Shown in pieces: positions 36,271 to 43,749 of a DNA stretch of 64,000 bases. Made by a program: the position numbers and the translations under genes. The notes beneath the pieces are model-generated. The model was given only the letters and a program-made list of their open reading frames with translations, was not told where the DNA came from and made no database searches. Origin of the DNA: CAWEHU01 sp963808965 (GTDB lineage: Bacteria; Pseudomonadota; Alphaproteobacteria; Acetobacterales; Acetobacteraceae); contig CAWEHU010000007.1 of NCBI GenBank assembly GCA_963808965.1, forward strand, positions 1-64,000. The letters are read 5' to 3'. Position 1 is the stretch's first letter, and the number at the start of each line of letters is the position of its first letter.

Positions 36271-36390
36271 CTAGTGTTTCCACATGATCAGAGCCGTCGT
36301 GACGGGAACTCCATAGACCAGGGCAACCAGCGCGACGTTGCCGCAGCACCGCGCAAACTCGGCCGAATGTTTTGCTAAGGCTTGGCGCAT
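36271..36390 (-). CDS. Possible small membrane peptide (39 residues)
   Basis: Short frame ATG 36390 to TAG 36271. The translation starts MRQALAKHSAEFARCCG and ends LVYGVPVTTALIMWKH, so a polar Lys/Arg start is followed by one hydrophobic stretch (about residues 17-35) long enough to span a membrane. The upstream sequence CAGGAGG-CCGCAA-ATG is a perfect Shine-Dalgarno at ideal spacing, rare by chance. It follows no known family that I recognise. It lies alone between the ABC permease operon and the MarR gene, and could be a small inner-membrane regulator. Confidence 0.5.
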   Translation of the reverse strand: MRQALAKHSAEFARCCGNVALVALVYGVPVTTALIMWKH

Positions 36391-36575
36391 TTGCGGCCTC
36401 CTGAAGGTGCCTCATCTAAAAGCCGGCTTAGGGTCTGTGCCGGATTCCGGCTATGACGTGGGTCACGACCAGCGCACGAATCCCCGCCTTCCGTCATCCT
36501 CGCCGATCAGCCGCGATCGCCTGGATGGCACGGATCAGCTGCTACACTCCTGAGTAAGGACGGCTGTCAGTCGCG

Positions 36576-37409
36576 TTATCCGCCTTTGACCCCGCCTGCC
36601 GTGAGGCCGGCGATGATCTCCTTCTGCATCAGCAAGGTCAGCAGCAGGACCGGCGCGGTGACGACCAAGGCCGCGGCGGCGAGCGGTCCCCAGCTCACCT
36701 GCTCGAAGGTCAAGACGTTGTAGACCGCGACGGGCAAGGTGCGGGTCTCCCGCCCCGCAAGCACCACGCCGAAGATGAAGTTGTTCCAGCTGAAAATGAA
36801 GGACAGGATCATGGCGACGGTGATGCCGGGCCGCGACAGCGGCAGCGCGACATGGCGGAAGGCCTGCCAGATGTTCGCCCCATCCACGAGGGCCGCTTCC
36901 TCCAGTTCCCCCGGGAGACCCTCGAAGAAGCCGATCATGACGTACACGACGATCGGCACCGTGATGACCAGATGCGTGATGACCAACGGGGCGAGCGTTC
37001 CGGTGAGCCCGAGCCACTGGAACAGCAGGAACAGCGGAATGAGATAGGATAGGCCGGGCGTTATCCGCGCGACCAGAATCAGCACGGCGGCGCGGGTCGC
37101 CCGAGCTTTGGCGATCCCATATCCCGCCGGCACGCCCGTTAGCAGGGCGAGGCCGGTGGCGCTGAACGACACGATGACCGAGTTTACCGTGTAGGTCAGG
37201 AAGTCGTTCTTCTCGAACACGTCGATGAAGTTCGCGAGTGTCGGCGGATTCGGAATGAACACCGGCGGGAAGGCCATGTTGTCGATCTCGTTCTTGAGCG
37301 AGAGCGATAGCATCCAGAGGAAAAACAGGAGCGCCGGCGAGATCAGCACCAAGACCGAGAAATAGAGCGCCGCCTTGCCCGCGAAACGCCGAAGTCGGTG
37401 CCGGTTCAT
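36576..37409 (-). CDS. Carbohydrate ABC transporter permease (MalG/UgpE type)
   Basis: 277 residues, six membrane helices. The EAA loop EEAALVDGANIWQAFRHVALPLSRPGI (about 190-215) docks the ATPase. The N-terminus resembles MalG/UgpE-type sugar permeases. Its ATG at 37409 overlaps the stop of the upstream permease (ATGA), so they are translationally coupled. No substrate-binding protein or ATPase gene is encoded next to the pair in this window, so they must be borrowed from elsewhere or lost. Confidence 0.9.
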   Translation of the reverse strand: MNRHRLRRFAGKAALYFSVLVLISPALLFFLWMLSLSLKNEIDNMAFPPVFIPNPPTLANFIDVFEKNDFLTYTVNSVIVSFSATGLALLTGVPAGYGIAKARATRAAVLILVARITPGLSYLIPLFLLFQWLGLTGTLAPLVITHLVITVPIVVYVMIGFFEGLPGELEEAALVDGANIWQAFRHVALPLSRPGITVAMILSFIFSWNNFIFGVVLAGRETRTLPVAVYNVLTFEQVSWGPLAAAALVVTAPVLLLTLLMQKEIIAGLTAGGVKGG

Positions 37410-38332
37410 CGCCAGGCCTCCCGCTGCCGCACTTTCAGCAGCACCAAGCTTATCAGCATGATGATCACGAAGAACACCACGACGATCGCCGAGGCGTAGC
37501 CCAGATCGTAGAAGGAGAAGGCCTGCAGATAGAGCAGGATGTTGATCGTCTCGCTGGACGTGCCGGGGCCGCCGCCCGTGATAACGAAAATGGTGTCGAA
37601 CGCCTTCAGCGCGTCGATGGTCCGGATCACCAGTGCGACCACGATGAAGGGCCAGACCAGCGGCAGCGAGATGTGACGGAACATCTGCCAGGGGCTTGCG
37701 CCGTCGAGGATCGCCGCTTCGTAGGGATCGACCGGCAGGCTCGCCAGCCCGCCGAGCACGATCAGCATCACGAGCGGCGTCCATTGCCACGTCTCGACCA
37801 TCACCAAGGTCGGGATCACCGTGTTGCTGTCGTAGACCCAGGTGGAGGGGGGCAGACCCATCGCGGTCAGCAGATAATTCAGCACGCCGAGTTGCGGGTG
37901 GAACATCATGGTCCACACCAGGGCGATCGCCACCGGGGTCGCCATCATGGGCAGAATGAAGATGGTGCGTGCCAGGCCGCGCAACGGGAACTTTCGGTGA
38001 AAAATGACCGCGGCGAACACGCCGAGGATAAGCGGTGCGATCACGGACAGCGCCGTAAAGTAGAGCGTGCGCAGGATCGCCCACTGGAAGCGCTCGTCGC
38101 CGAACAGATGCGCGTAATTCGCGAGCCCCGCGAAGCTGCGGTTGCCGCCGACGTGGAAGTCGTTCACCGACATGAAGAAGGTGAAGAGCCAAGGAAAGAC
38201 CATTACGGCGAATACGACGATCGACGCCGGGAGCGCGAACGCCCAGTAGCGCCGGGCGTAATTCTGTCGTCGTCCGTTCGCGGCCATGCGGCTCGCCCGC
38301 TCTTCCGACCGCGCGGGAATCGAGACGGCCAT
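37406..38332 (-). CDS. Carbohydrate ABC transporter permease (MalF/UgpA type)
   Basis: 308 residues, six membrane helices. EAA motif: DPYEAAILDGASPWQMFRHISLPLVWPF. Also present is TIFVITGGGPGTSSETINILLYLQAF, the usual C-terminal signature of sugar-type permeases. The ATG at 38332 has GGAAGGGAAAG upstream. It is the first gene of a two-permease operon and divergent from the MFS gene at 38427. The transported sugar or polyol is unknown. Confidence 0.9.
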   Translation of the reverse strand: MAVSIPARSEERASRMAANGRRQNYARRYWAFALPASIVVFAVMVFPWLFTFFMSVNDFHVGGNRSFAGLANYAHLFGDERFQWAILRTLYFTALSVIAPLILGVFAAVIFHRKFPLRGLARTIFILPMMATPVAIALVWTMMFHPQLGVLNYLLTAMGLPPSTWVYDSNTVIPTLVMVETWQWTPLVMLIVLGGLASLPVDPYEAAILDGASPWQMFRHISLPLVWPFIVVALVIRTIDALKAFDTIFVITGGGPGTSSETINILLYLQAFSFYDLGYASAIVVVFFVIIMLISLVLLKVRQREAWR

Positions 38333-38426
38333 TTCTTTCCCTTCCGCGTTGACCTCGGGCCGGCTTGGCGTGGCTCCTTATCGGCGCATCATAGGCGCGG
38401 CACTCCTCCGCAGGAAACGACTCAGC

Positions 38427-39713
38427 ATGGTCTTCCCGATAAGGGCGGGCACCCTCGCCGTAGCGGCCTGGTGCCTTTACGACTGGGCGTACGGCGCCTT
38501 CAACACCGTCGTCTCGACGTTCGTGATCGCAACCTATTTCGTGCGTGCGGTCGCCGTGGATCCGGCTACCGGGACCGCGCAATGGGCCGGCGCCCAGGCG
38601 ACAGCGGGACTCCTCATCGCGCTTATGGCCGCGCCACTCGGCTCGATAGCGGACCGGAGCGGATCGCGGCGGCCCATGCTGGCCGCGTTCACCGCGCTCA
38701 TGGTGGTGCTCACCGGCGCCCTCTGGTTCGTCCGTCCGGTTCCCGAGGACGTGTGGTTGGCGCTGGTCTTGGCCGGCGGCGCGACCGTCGCGTTCGAGAT
38801 CGCCACGGTGTTTTACAACGCCATGCTGACCGACGTTGCTCCGCCCTCGCGACTCGGCCGCATCTCGGGCATTGCCTGGGGCATGGGCTATGGCGGGGGT
38901 CTGTGCTGCCTGCTGCTCTGCCTCGTCCTCCTGATCGATCCGAACCCGTCCCCGTTCGGGCTCGACCGGGCGCAGGCCGAGAATGTGCGGGCGGCTGCGC
39001 TGCTGGCGGCGGCCTGGATCGCCCTGTTCGGCTGGCCGGTGATCGTTTTCGTCCCGGACCGCTCCCCCCGCCTACCTTGGTCATTGGCTTTGCGACAGGG
39101 CTTGGCCGGTCTGTTCCAAGTGCTGGCGCAGGCGATCGGCAAACCCATGCTCGTTCGGTTCCTGATCGCCCGGATGCTCTACACCGATGGGCTCACGACG
39201 TTGTTCGCGTTCGGGGCCATCTATGCGGCCGGGCAGTTCGGCATGGACGCGCGTGAGGTACTGCTTCTCGGCATAGCGCTGAATGTTACGGCGGGGATGG
39301 GCGCACTGGCCTTCGCTTTCGTCGAGGATCGGATCGGCGCCAGGACCACCGTGCTCGCTTCGCTCGGCTGCATGATCGTGCTGGGTAGCTTCCTGCTCGT
39401 GGCGGCGGACCGGCAGGTGTTCTGGGAACTCAGTCTCGGTCTCGGGGTGTTTGTCGGCCCGGCGCAGGCCTCAAGCCGCAGCCTCATGGCGCGGATGGCG
39501 CCGAGCGCGGAGGCGAGCGCCCATTTCGGCCTCTATGCGCTCTCCGGCCGGGTCACGGGTTTCGTCGGTCCCGCCGCGCTCGGTATCGTCACGGCCATCG
39601 CTCACAGCCAGCGGGCAGGGATGGCCGTGATCGTGCTGCTGCTCGCGTCGGGAGCGGCGTTGCTTGCCACCGTGCGGCTCCGCCCTGCTGCCGGCGCGGC
39701 TACCATATCCTGA
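38427..39713 (+). CDS. MFS transporter, UMF1 (Atg22-like) type
   Basis: 428 residues, 12 membrane helices. The N-terminal WCLYDWAYGAFNTVVSTFV is the UMF1/Atg22-like signature, and SIADRSGSRRPML is the loop 2-3 motif. Related vacuolar proteins export amino acids; the bacterial role is undefined. Start chosen at the ATG 38427 (MVFPIRAGTLA) with AGGAAACG upstream; the longer frame from 38286 overlaps the divergent permease. Its 3' end overlaps the convergent glycosyltransferase by 14 bp. Confidence 0.85.
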   Translation: MVFPIRAGTLAVAAWCLYDWAYGAFNTVVSTFVIATYFVRAVAVDPATGTAQWAGAQATAGLLIALMAAPLGSIADRSGSRRPMLAAFTALMVVLTGALWFVRPVPEDVWLALVLAGGATVAFEIATVFYNAMLTDVAPPSRLGRISGIAWGMGYGGGLCCLLLCLVLLIDPNPSPFGLDRAQAENVRAAALLAAAWIALFGWPVIVFVPDRSPRLPWSLALRQGLAGLFQVLAQAIGKPMLVRFLIARMLYTDGLTTLFAFGAIYAAGQFGMDAREVLLLGIALNVTAGMGALAFAFVEDRIGARTTVLASLGCMIVLGSFLLVAADRQVFWELSLGLGVFVGPAQASSRSLMARMAPSAEASAHFGLYALSGRVTGFVGPAALGIVTAIAHSQRAGMAVIVLLLASGAALLATVRLRPAAGAATIS

Positions 39714-40752
39714 TCCCGGCTCCGCGAGCCCGCACCGAGACGAAGCCGAGCCAGGCGAACTGGGGCAGCACCGGAAGCAGCGCGATCTCGGGTTTCCAGT
39801 AGGCCGGAACCTTGATGAAGGCGAGGCAACACAGGCCTCCGAAAGTGGCGAAACCCCAATGGACGGCGGTTACGGCCGGGGCCGGTACGCCGGAGCGCTG
39901 CGCCACCTGGTAGAGATGTCCGCGATGCGGCTCGGTGATGCGTTCACCGGCCAACGCGCGGCGGGCGAGGGTGAAGGCCACGTCGAACAGCACGCCCGAG
40001 AGCAGCATCGGCACGATGAGAAACGAGAGCGAGATGCCGGTAAAGCGGCTCGCGGCGATGCCCAAGACGGCGAGCACGAAGCCGCAGAACTGGCTGCCGA
40101 CGTCGCCCATGAAGATGCGCGCGCGGGGGTAGTTGAACGGCAGGAATCCGGCGAGCCCGGCGGCGAGCAGCAAGGCCGCGAAGTAGACGAACCAGCCGCC
40201 CTGCTGCTGGGCGATAAAGGCGAGAAACGCCGCCGCGATCAGCGCGACCCCGGCCGCGAGCCCGTTCAATCCGTCGATGAAGTTCATCGCGTTGGTGGCG
40301 AACAGGATCCAGGCGAGAGTCGCGACCGCACCGATCCAGCCGATATCGACCTGTCCGACATAGGGAATGCTGTAGACCCGCACGTAGAGTCCGGTGCCGA
40401 CCGCCGCGAGCGCGGCCAGGACCTGCGCCGTGAGCTTCACAGTGAACGGCCAATCTCTCAGGTCATCCAGAAACGCGACGAGCGCGATCGCCGCCGAGGC
40501 TACGATGACGCCCCGGAGGTACGGGTCCGCGATGCGGGAGAACGCCGCGTACCGGTAGAGGACGTAGATTCCGACCAGGAAAGCCGCGACGATGCCGACG
40601 CCGCCGCCTTTCGGGGTGGGATGGTCGTGCGCTTTCCGATCGTCGGGTGTGTCCATGACCTGCACGCGGAGCATGACCCGCACCACCGCCGCCGAAAGCG
40701 CGGCGAGGCTCGCAGCGAAAGCAAGGTGGCGCAGGAAGGCGAGGAGGGTCAT
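39700..40752 (-). CDS. WecA/MraY-family phospho-sugar transferase (GT4)
   Basis: 350 residues with about 11 membrane helices. Signature sites: HDHPTPKGGGVGI near the N-terminus, VAFLDDLRDWP (the double Asp), NAMNFIDGLNGLAAG (NxxNxxDGxxG) and FMGDVGSQFCGF. The enzyme transfers a phospho-sugar from a UDP-sugar to undecaprenyl phosphate to begin polysaccharide or O-antigen synthesis. The start at 40752 has GGAG 5 bases upstream; the longer frame adds non-family residues. Together with the CapD-like and DegT genes at 50-53 kb it suggests surface-glycan synthesis, though they are not adjacent. Confidence 0.9.
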   Translation of the reverse strand: MTLLAFLRHLAFAASLAALSAAVVRVMLRVQVMDTPDDRKAHDHPTPKGGGVGIVAAFLVGIYVLYRYAAFSRIADPYLRGVIVASAAIALVAFLDDLRDWPFTVKLTAQVLAALAAVGTGLYVRVYSIPYVGQVDIGWIGAVATLAWILFATNAMNFIDGLNGLAAGVALIAAAFLAFIAQQQGGWFVYFAALLLAAGLAGFLPFNYPRARIFMGDVGSQFCGFVLAVLGIAASRFTGISLSFLIVPMLLSGVLFDVAFTLARRALAGERITEPHRGHLYQVAQRSGVPAPAVTAVHWGFATFGGLCCLAFIKVPAYWKPEIALLPVLPQFAWLGFVSVRARGAGIRIW

Positions 40753-40867
40753 CCGGGCTCCGCGAGGGGTCGCGGGAGCTATGGCGGAGGATGCGGGCGC
40801 GGGCAAATCGGGCTCTGCGGAGCGCTCGGTCCCCTCGCGGGCGCCGAATTTCTCGATTGACGAACGC

Positions 40868-40883
40868 ATAACCTTTCGGTTAT
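40868..40883. promoter_or_regulatory. Palindrome upstream of the ArsR-type gene
   Basis: Perfect inverted repeat ATAACC-TTTC-GGTTAT, 36 bases before the arsR-type start codon. This is a common position for an autoregulatory operator of ArsR-family repressors. Confidence 0.5.
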
Positions 40884-40918
40884 TGATCAGACCAATAGCC
40901 AGCGAGTTATGCATCCCG

Positions 40919-41242
40919 ATGCCGTCCAGTCACGACGTGCTCTTCAGAACGCTCGCCGATCCGACTCGGCGAGCAATCTTCGAGCGGCTGTGCCGTGAAG
41001 GGGAGCAGACGGTCGTGGCTCTGACGGCTCGGGCCGGGGTCTCGCAACCGGCCGTCTCAAAGCATCTTGGCGTCCTGAAGCAGGCCGGGCTGGTGCTCGA
41101 CCGCCACGAAGGTCGCCAGACGCATTACAGCGCGCGCCTCGGCGCCTTGGCCCCGCTGATCGATTGGATGAGCCAAATGGCCGGGTTCTGGCAGAGCCGG
41201 TTCGACGACCTCGAAGACCTGCTGAAAAGGATGGACCAATGA
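40919..41242 (+). CDS. ArsR-family transcription regulator
   Basis: 107 residues with the winged helix: LFRTLADPTRRAIFERL, then GVSQPAVSKHLGVLKQAGLVLDRHEGRQTHYS. No metal-binding ELCVCDL-type motif is present. It belongs to the non-metal branch that pairs with SRPBCC/AHSA1 proteins, and its stop overlaps that partner's start (ATGA). It probably represses its own two-gene operon through the palindrome at 40868-40883. The ribosome-binding site is weak. Confidence 0.9.
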   Translation: MPSSHDVLFRTLADPTRRAIFERLCREGEQTVVALTARAGVSQPAVSKHLGVLKQAGLVLDRHEGRQTHYSARLGALAPLIDWMSQMAGFWQSRFDDLEDLLKRMDQ

Positions 41243-41649
41243 ACGAAAAATCGGCCGAAACGCTCACCGTCGTTGTCGAACGGGAGATACCTTATCCGCC
41301 GGAAAAGATCTGGCGCGCGCTCACCCAACCACACCTGATCGAGGAGTGGCTCATGAAGAACGACTTCAAGCCTGTCGTGGGCCACCGTTTCGATCTTCGC
41401 GCAGACTGGGGCGCTGTTGACTGTCGGGTGCTGGCAATCGAGCCGAACCACACGCTGTCGTACACCTGGGAGGCCTATGGTCTCGAGAGTGTCGTCACTT
41501 GGACTCTCACTCCATCGGGCACGGGGACCCACCTGCGCATGGAGCAGTCGGGCTTCCGGCCGGATCAGCAGCAGGCCTACCAAGGCGCCAAGGGCGGGTG
41601 GCCGCGGTTCTTTGCGGCCCTGGAGCAGCTATTGGCACGGACGGACTGA
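41239..41649 (+). CDS. SRPBCC (AHSA1-like) domain protein
   Basis: 136 residues: VEREIPYPPEKIWRALTQPHLIEEWLMKNDF, then the START/Bet v1-like strand pattern up to MEQSGFRP and WPRFFAALEQLL. The AHSA1-type fold binds hydrophobic ligands or assists chaperones. Translationally coupled to the ArsR-type regulator, a widespread pair whose ligand is mostly unknown. Confidence 0.9.
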   Translation: MNEKSAETLTVVVEREIPYPPEKIWRALTQPHLIEEWLMKNDFKPVVGHRFDLRADWGAVDCRVLAIEPNHTLSYTWEAYGLESVVTWTLTPSGTGTHLRMEQSGFRPDQQQAYQGAKGGWPRFFAALEQLLARTD

Positions 41650-41710
41650 AAGTCCGCTTGCAACACGTCAAAGCTAGGCCCGAGTAAATTGCGCGGTATC
41701 GCCGATAAAT

Positions 41711-41730
41711 CGAGCACGCCTCCGTGCTCG
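41711..41730 (+). terminator. Hairpin downstream of the SRPBCC gene
   Basis: Perfect 8-bp stem CGAGCACG-CCTC-CGTGCTCG, 61 bases after the gene's stop, but without a clear T-run. Possible transcription terminator. Confidence 0.5.
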
Positions 41731-41751
41731 GTTGGCCCAAAGAAGAAGTCC

Positions 41752-41770
41752 CTCGGGTGATTGACCCGAG
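41752..41770. promoter_or_regulatory. Inverted repeat upstream of tetR
   Basis: Perfect 7-bp arms CTCGGGT and ACCCGAG, spacer 5. It lies 24 bases before the likely -35 box of the tetR promoter; operator or part of a terminator. Confidence 0.4.
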
Positions 41771-41793
41771 TCGGAGGGCGCTGTCCGTCTAAG

Positions 41794-41822
41794 TTGACAT
41801 TGGCCCATGGGATAACTAAACA
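41794..41822 (+). promoter_or_regulatory. Likely sigma-70 promoter of tetR
   Basis: TTGACA at 41794-41799, 17-base spacer, TAAACA at 41817-41822. The -10 box abuts the palindrome at 41825-41841, so repressor binding there would block transcription. Confidence 0.5.
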
Positions 41823-41824
41823 AA

Positions 41825-41841
41825 GTTCACCATGGGTGAAC
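41825..41841. promoter_or_regulatory. Palindromic operator over the tetR start
   Basis: Perfect inverted repeat GTTCACC-ATG-GGTGAAC, directly after the -10 box and overlapping the proposed GTG start at 41836. Typical of a TetR autoregulation site. Confidence 0.6.
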
Positions 41842-42511
41842 TGTCAAGCCGATCGGCCGCACGGCCGCAAGCCGCGCGGCCAGGGCGCGTCTCGCCGCGG
41901 CGAGATCCTGGCCGCGGCGAAGCGCCTGTTCGCGGAGGAAGGGTACGAATTGGCCACGATGCGCCGGATCGCGGCTGCCATCGGGGTGTCGGGCGCCGCG
42001 CTCTACGTCTACTTCCCGGACAAGGAGGCGATCCTGTTCGCGATCGCCGAAGAGACGTTCGCCGAGCTGCTGGCGGCGCTGGAGGCGTCGCAGCGCGTCA
42101 CCGGCGATCCGTTGCAGCGCTTCCGCGCGGGGCTGATGACCTACATCGCGTTCGGACGAGCCCGGCCCGACGAGTACCCGTCTGACGTTCCAGCGCAAGA
42201 TGATCAGCGCTCCGGCCCCCGGCCGGCATTGCGGGGACATCGAGGCGGCCGACCGCTCTTTCGGCATCATGGAGCGCGGCGTCGCCGAACTGATGGACGC
42301 GGGCATCTTCGAGCGGCGCTCCTCGGTTCTCGTAGCGGAAGCGCTTTGGGCTTGCCTGCACGGCGTCACGGCTTTGGTTCTGGATCACGCCGAGCACCTG
42401 GAGACCGATGCCGACGCGCTGGCAGCGACGGTGGTCGATACGGCGATCCGAGGCTTGATAGCCTCATGCACCCCCTCTCGGCCCCCCGAAGAGCAGAGAA
42501 AGATAGCCTGA
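41836..42511 (+). CDS. TetR-family regulator of the RND efflux operon, frameshifted
   Basis: About 225 residues when repaired. The N-terminal HTH GEILAAAKRLFAEEGYELATM, then GVSGAALYVYFPDKEAIL, is classic TetR. At about 42178 one extra C (GAGTACCCGTCTG) breaks the frame. The ligand domain continues as RLTFQRKMISAPAP, FGIMERGVAELMDAGI and LWACLHGVTALVLDH to the stop at 42511. Start assumed at the GTG at 41836, which gives a short basic N-terminal arm; an ATG four bases earlier is in another frame. The divergent-type operator and the following adaptor/pump genes suggest it controls the pump. Confidence 0.8.
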
Positions 42512-42597
42512 AACCTCTACGGAAGGGCGGGCGGAGGGGTGGATGCCAATCCGGCGCATCACGGTCCCGTGAACGTTCGAATATGATTATTGTTAAG

Positions 42598-42610
42598 TAA
42601 ACATAGTTTA
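42598..42610. promoter_or_regulatory. A/T-rich palindrome upstream of the adaptor gene
   Basis: TAAAC-ATA-GTTTA in a sharply A/T-rich window (42580-42615) between tetR and the efflux adaptor gene. It probably marks the efflux promoter or its operator. Confidence 0.4.
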
Positions 42611-42648
42611 TATAGCCTTTCGCGCACCGACATTCTTGAGGTGCTTCG

Positions 42649-43749
42649 ATGGGTCGTGCTCTCGCTTCGGCCGCCGTCCTTCTGATCGCGTTCACCCTCG
42701 CCGCATGCGACCGCGCACCGGCGCACAGTCGAGCCGCGGATGCGCCGGTGCCGGTTCGCGTGGCCCAGGTCGTGTTCACTCCGCGGAACGCTGCGCTGAC
42801 CTTGTCGGGCTCGGTGCAGGCCCGCACGCTCGCCGATCTGGCGTTCCGCGTTGGTGGCAAGGTGGTGGATCGCCCGGTCGAGATGGGCGATCACGTGCGC
42901 GCCGGCCAAGTGCTGGCGCGCCTCGACCATGCTGACCTGGAGCTGTCGTTCGAGGCGGCGCAGAACACGCTCCAGTCTGCGATGGCCGACGCCGCGAACG
43001 CGCGTGCAGATTTCAGCCGCTACGAGCGGCTCGGCCGCAATTCGCCTGCTTTTCTGCCTTCGGAGTACGACCACCGCCTTTCCGCGACGCGGATGGCCGA
43101 CGCGCGGCTGTCGCAGGTCGAGCGCCAGGTCGCGCTGGCCAAGGACCAGCTCAACTATGGCACGCTGACGGCGGACGCGGACGGCGTGATCACCGCGTTG
43201 CCGGTGCAGGTGGGGCAAGTGGTTGGCGCCGGCCAGACCGTCGCCAGCCTTGCGCACACGGCGGAGACCGAAGTGGTGGTTGATGTGCCGGAGAACCGGC
43301 TGCCAGAAGTGCGCCAGGCCGCCGGCATCGATATCAGCCTGTGGGCCGATCCCGAGCATAAGCTCACGGGCCGGGTGCGGGAGATCGGCGGGCAGGCCGA
43401 TGCTGCGAGCCGTACTTTCGCGGTGAAGGTGACGGTGCTCGACCAGCCGCAGAACCTGGTTGCGCTGGGCATGACCGCGACGGTGCGGTTCGTGGTGCCG
43501 CCGCGCGCTCCGGTCGCCATTCTGCCGGCGACCGCCATCACGGCCCGTAACGGCGCGCCGGCCGTCTGGGTGTTCGACCCGAAGGAGCAGCACGCGATGC
43601 TGCAACCCGTCCAGATTGCCGGTTACGGCGGCGACGGCTCGGTGGCGGTCGCCTCCGGCCTCTCGCCCGGCGAGCAGGTCGTGACCGCCGGCGCGTCGCA
43701 GATCGATCCCAACATGCGCCTCGTCGCCTGGGCGGGAGCGGCACGATGA
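42649..43749 (+). CDS. RND efflux periplasmic adaptor (membrane fusion lipoprotein)
   Basis: 366 residues. Lipoprotein signal MGRALASAAVLLIAFTLAAC (Cys20) anchors it to the inner membrane. Then come the lipoyl-type half motif GKVVDRPVEMGDHVRAGQVLARLD, a helical hairpin (QNTLQSAMADAANARADF) and the beta-barrel with DVPENRLPEVRQAAG. It bridges the RND pump to an outer-membrane channel. The stop overlaps the pump start (ATGA). The ATG is preceded by GAGGTG. The gene itself is intact, unlike the pump and the regulator on both sides. No outer-membrane channel gene is present. Confidence 0.9.
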   Translation: MGRALASAAVLLIAFTLAACDRAPAHSRAADAPVPVRVAQVVFTPRNAALTLSGSVQARTLADLAFRVGGKVVDRPVEMGDHVRAGQVLARLDHADLELSFEAAQNTLQSAMADAANARADFSRYERLGRNSPAFLPSEYDHRLSATRMADARLSQVERQVALAKDQLNYGTLTADADGVITALPVQVGQVVGAGQTVASLAHTAETEVVVDVPENRLPEVRQAAGIDISLWADPEHKLTGRVREIGGQADAASRTFAVKVTVLDQPQNLVALGMTATVRFVVPPRAPVAILPATAITARNGAPAVWVFDPKEQHAMLQPVQIAGYGGDGSVAVASGLSPGEQVVTAGASQIDPNMRLVAWAGAAR

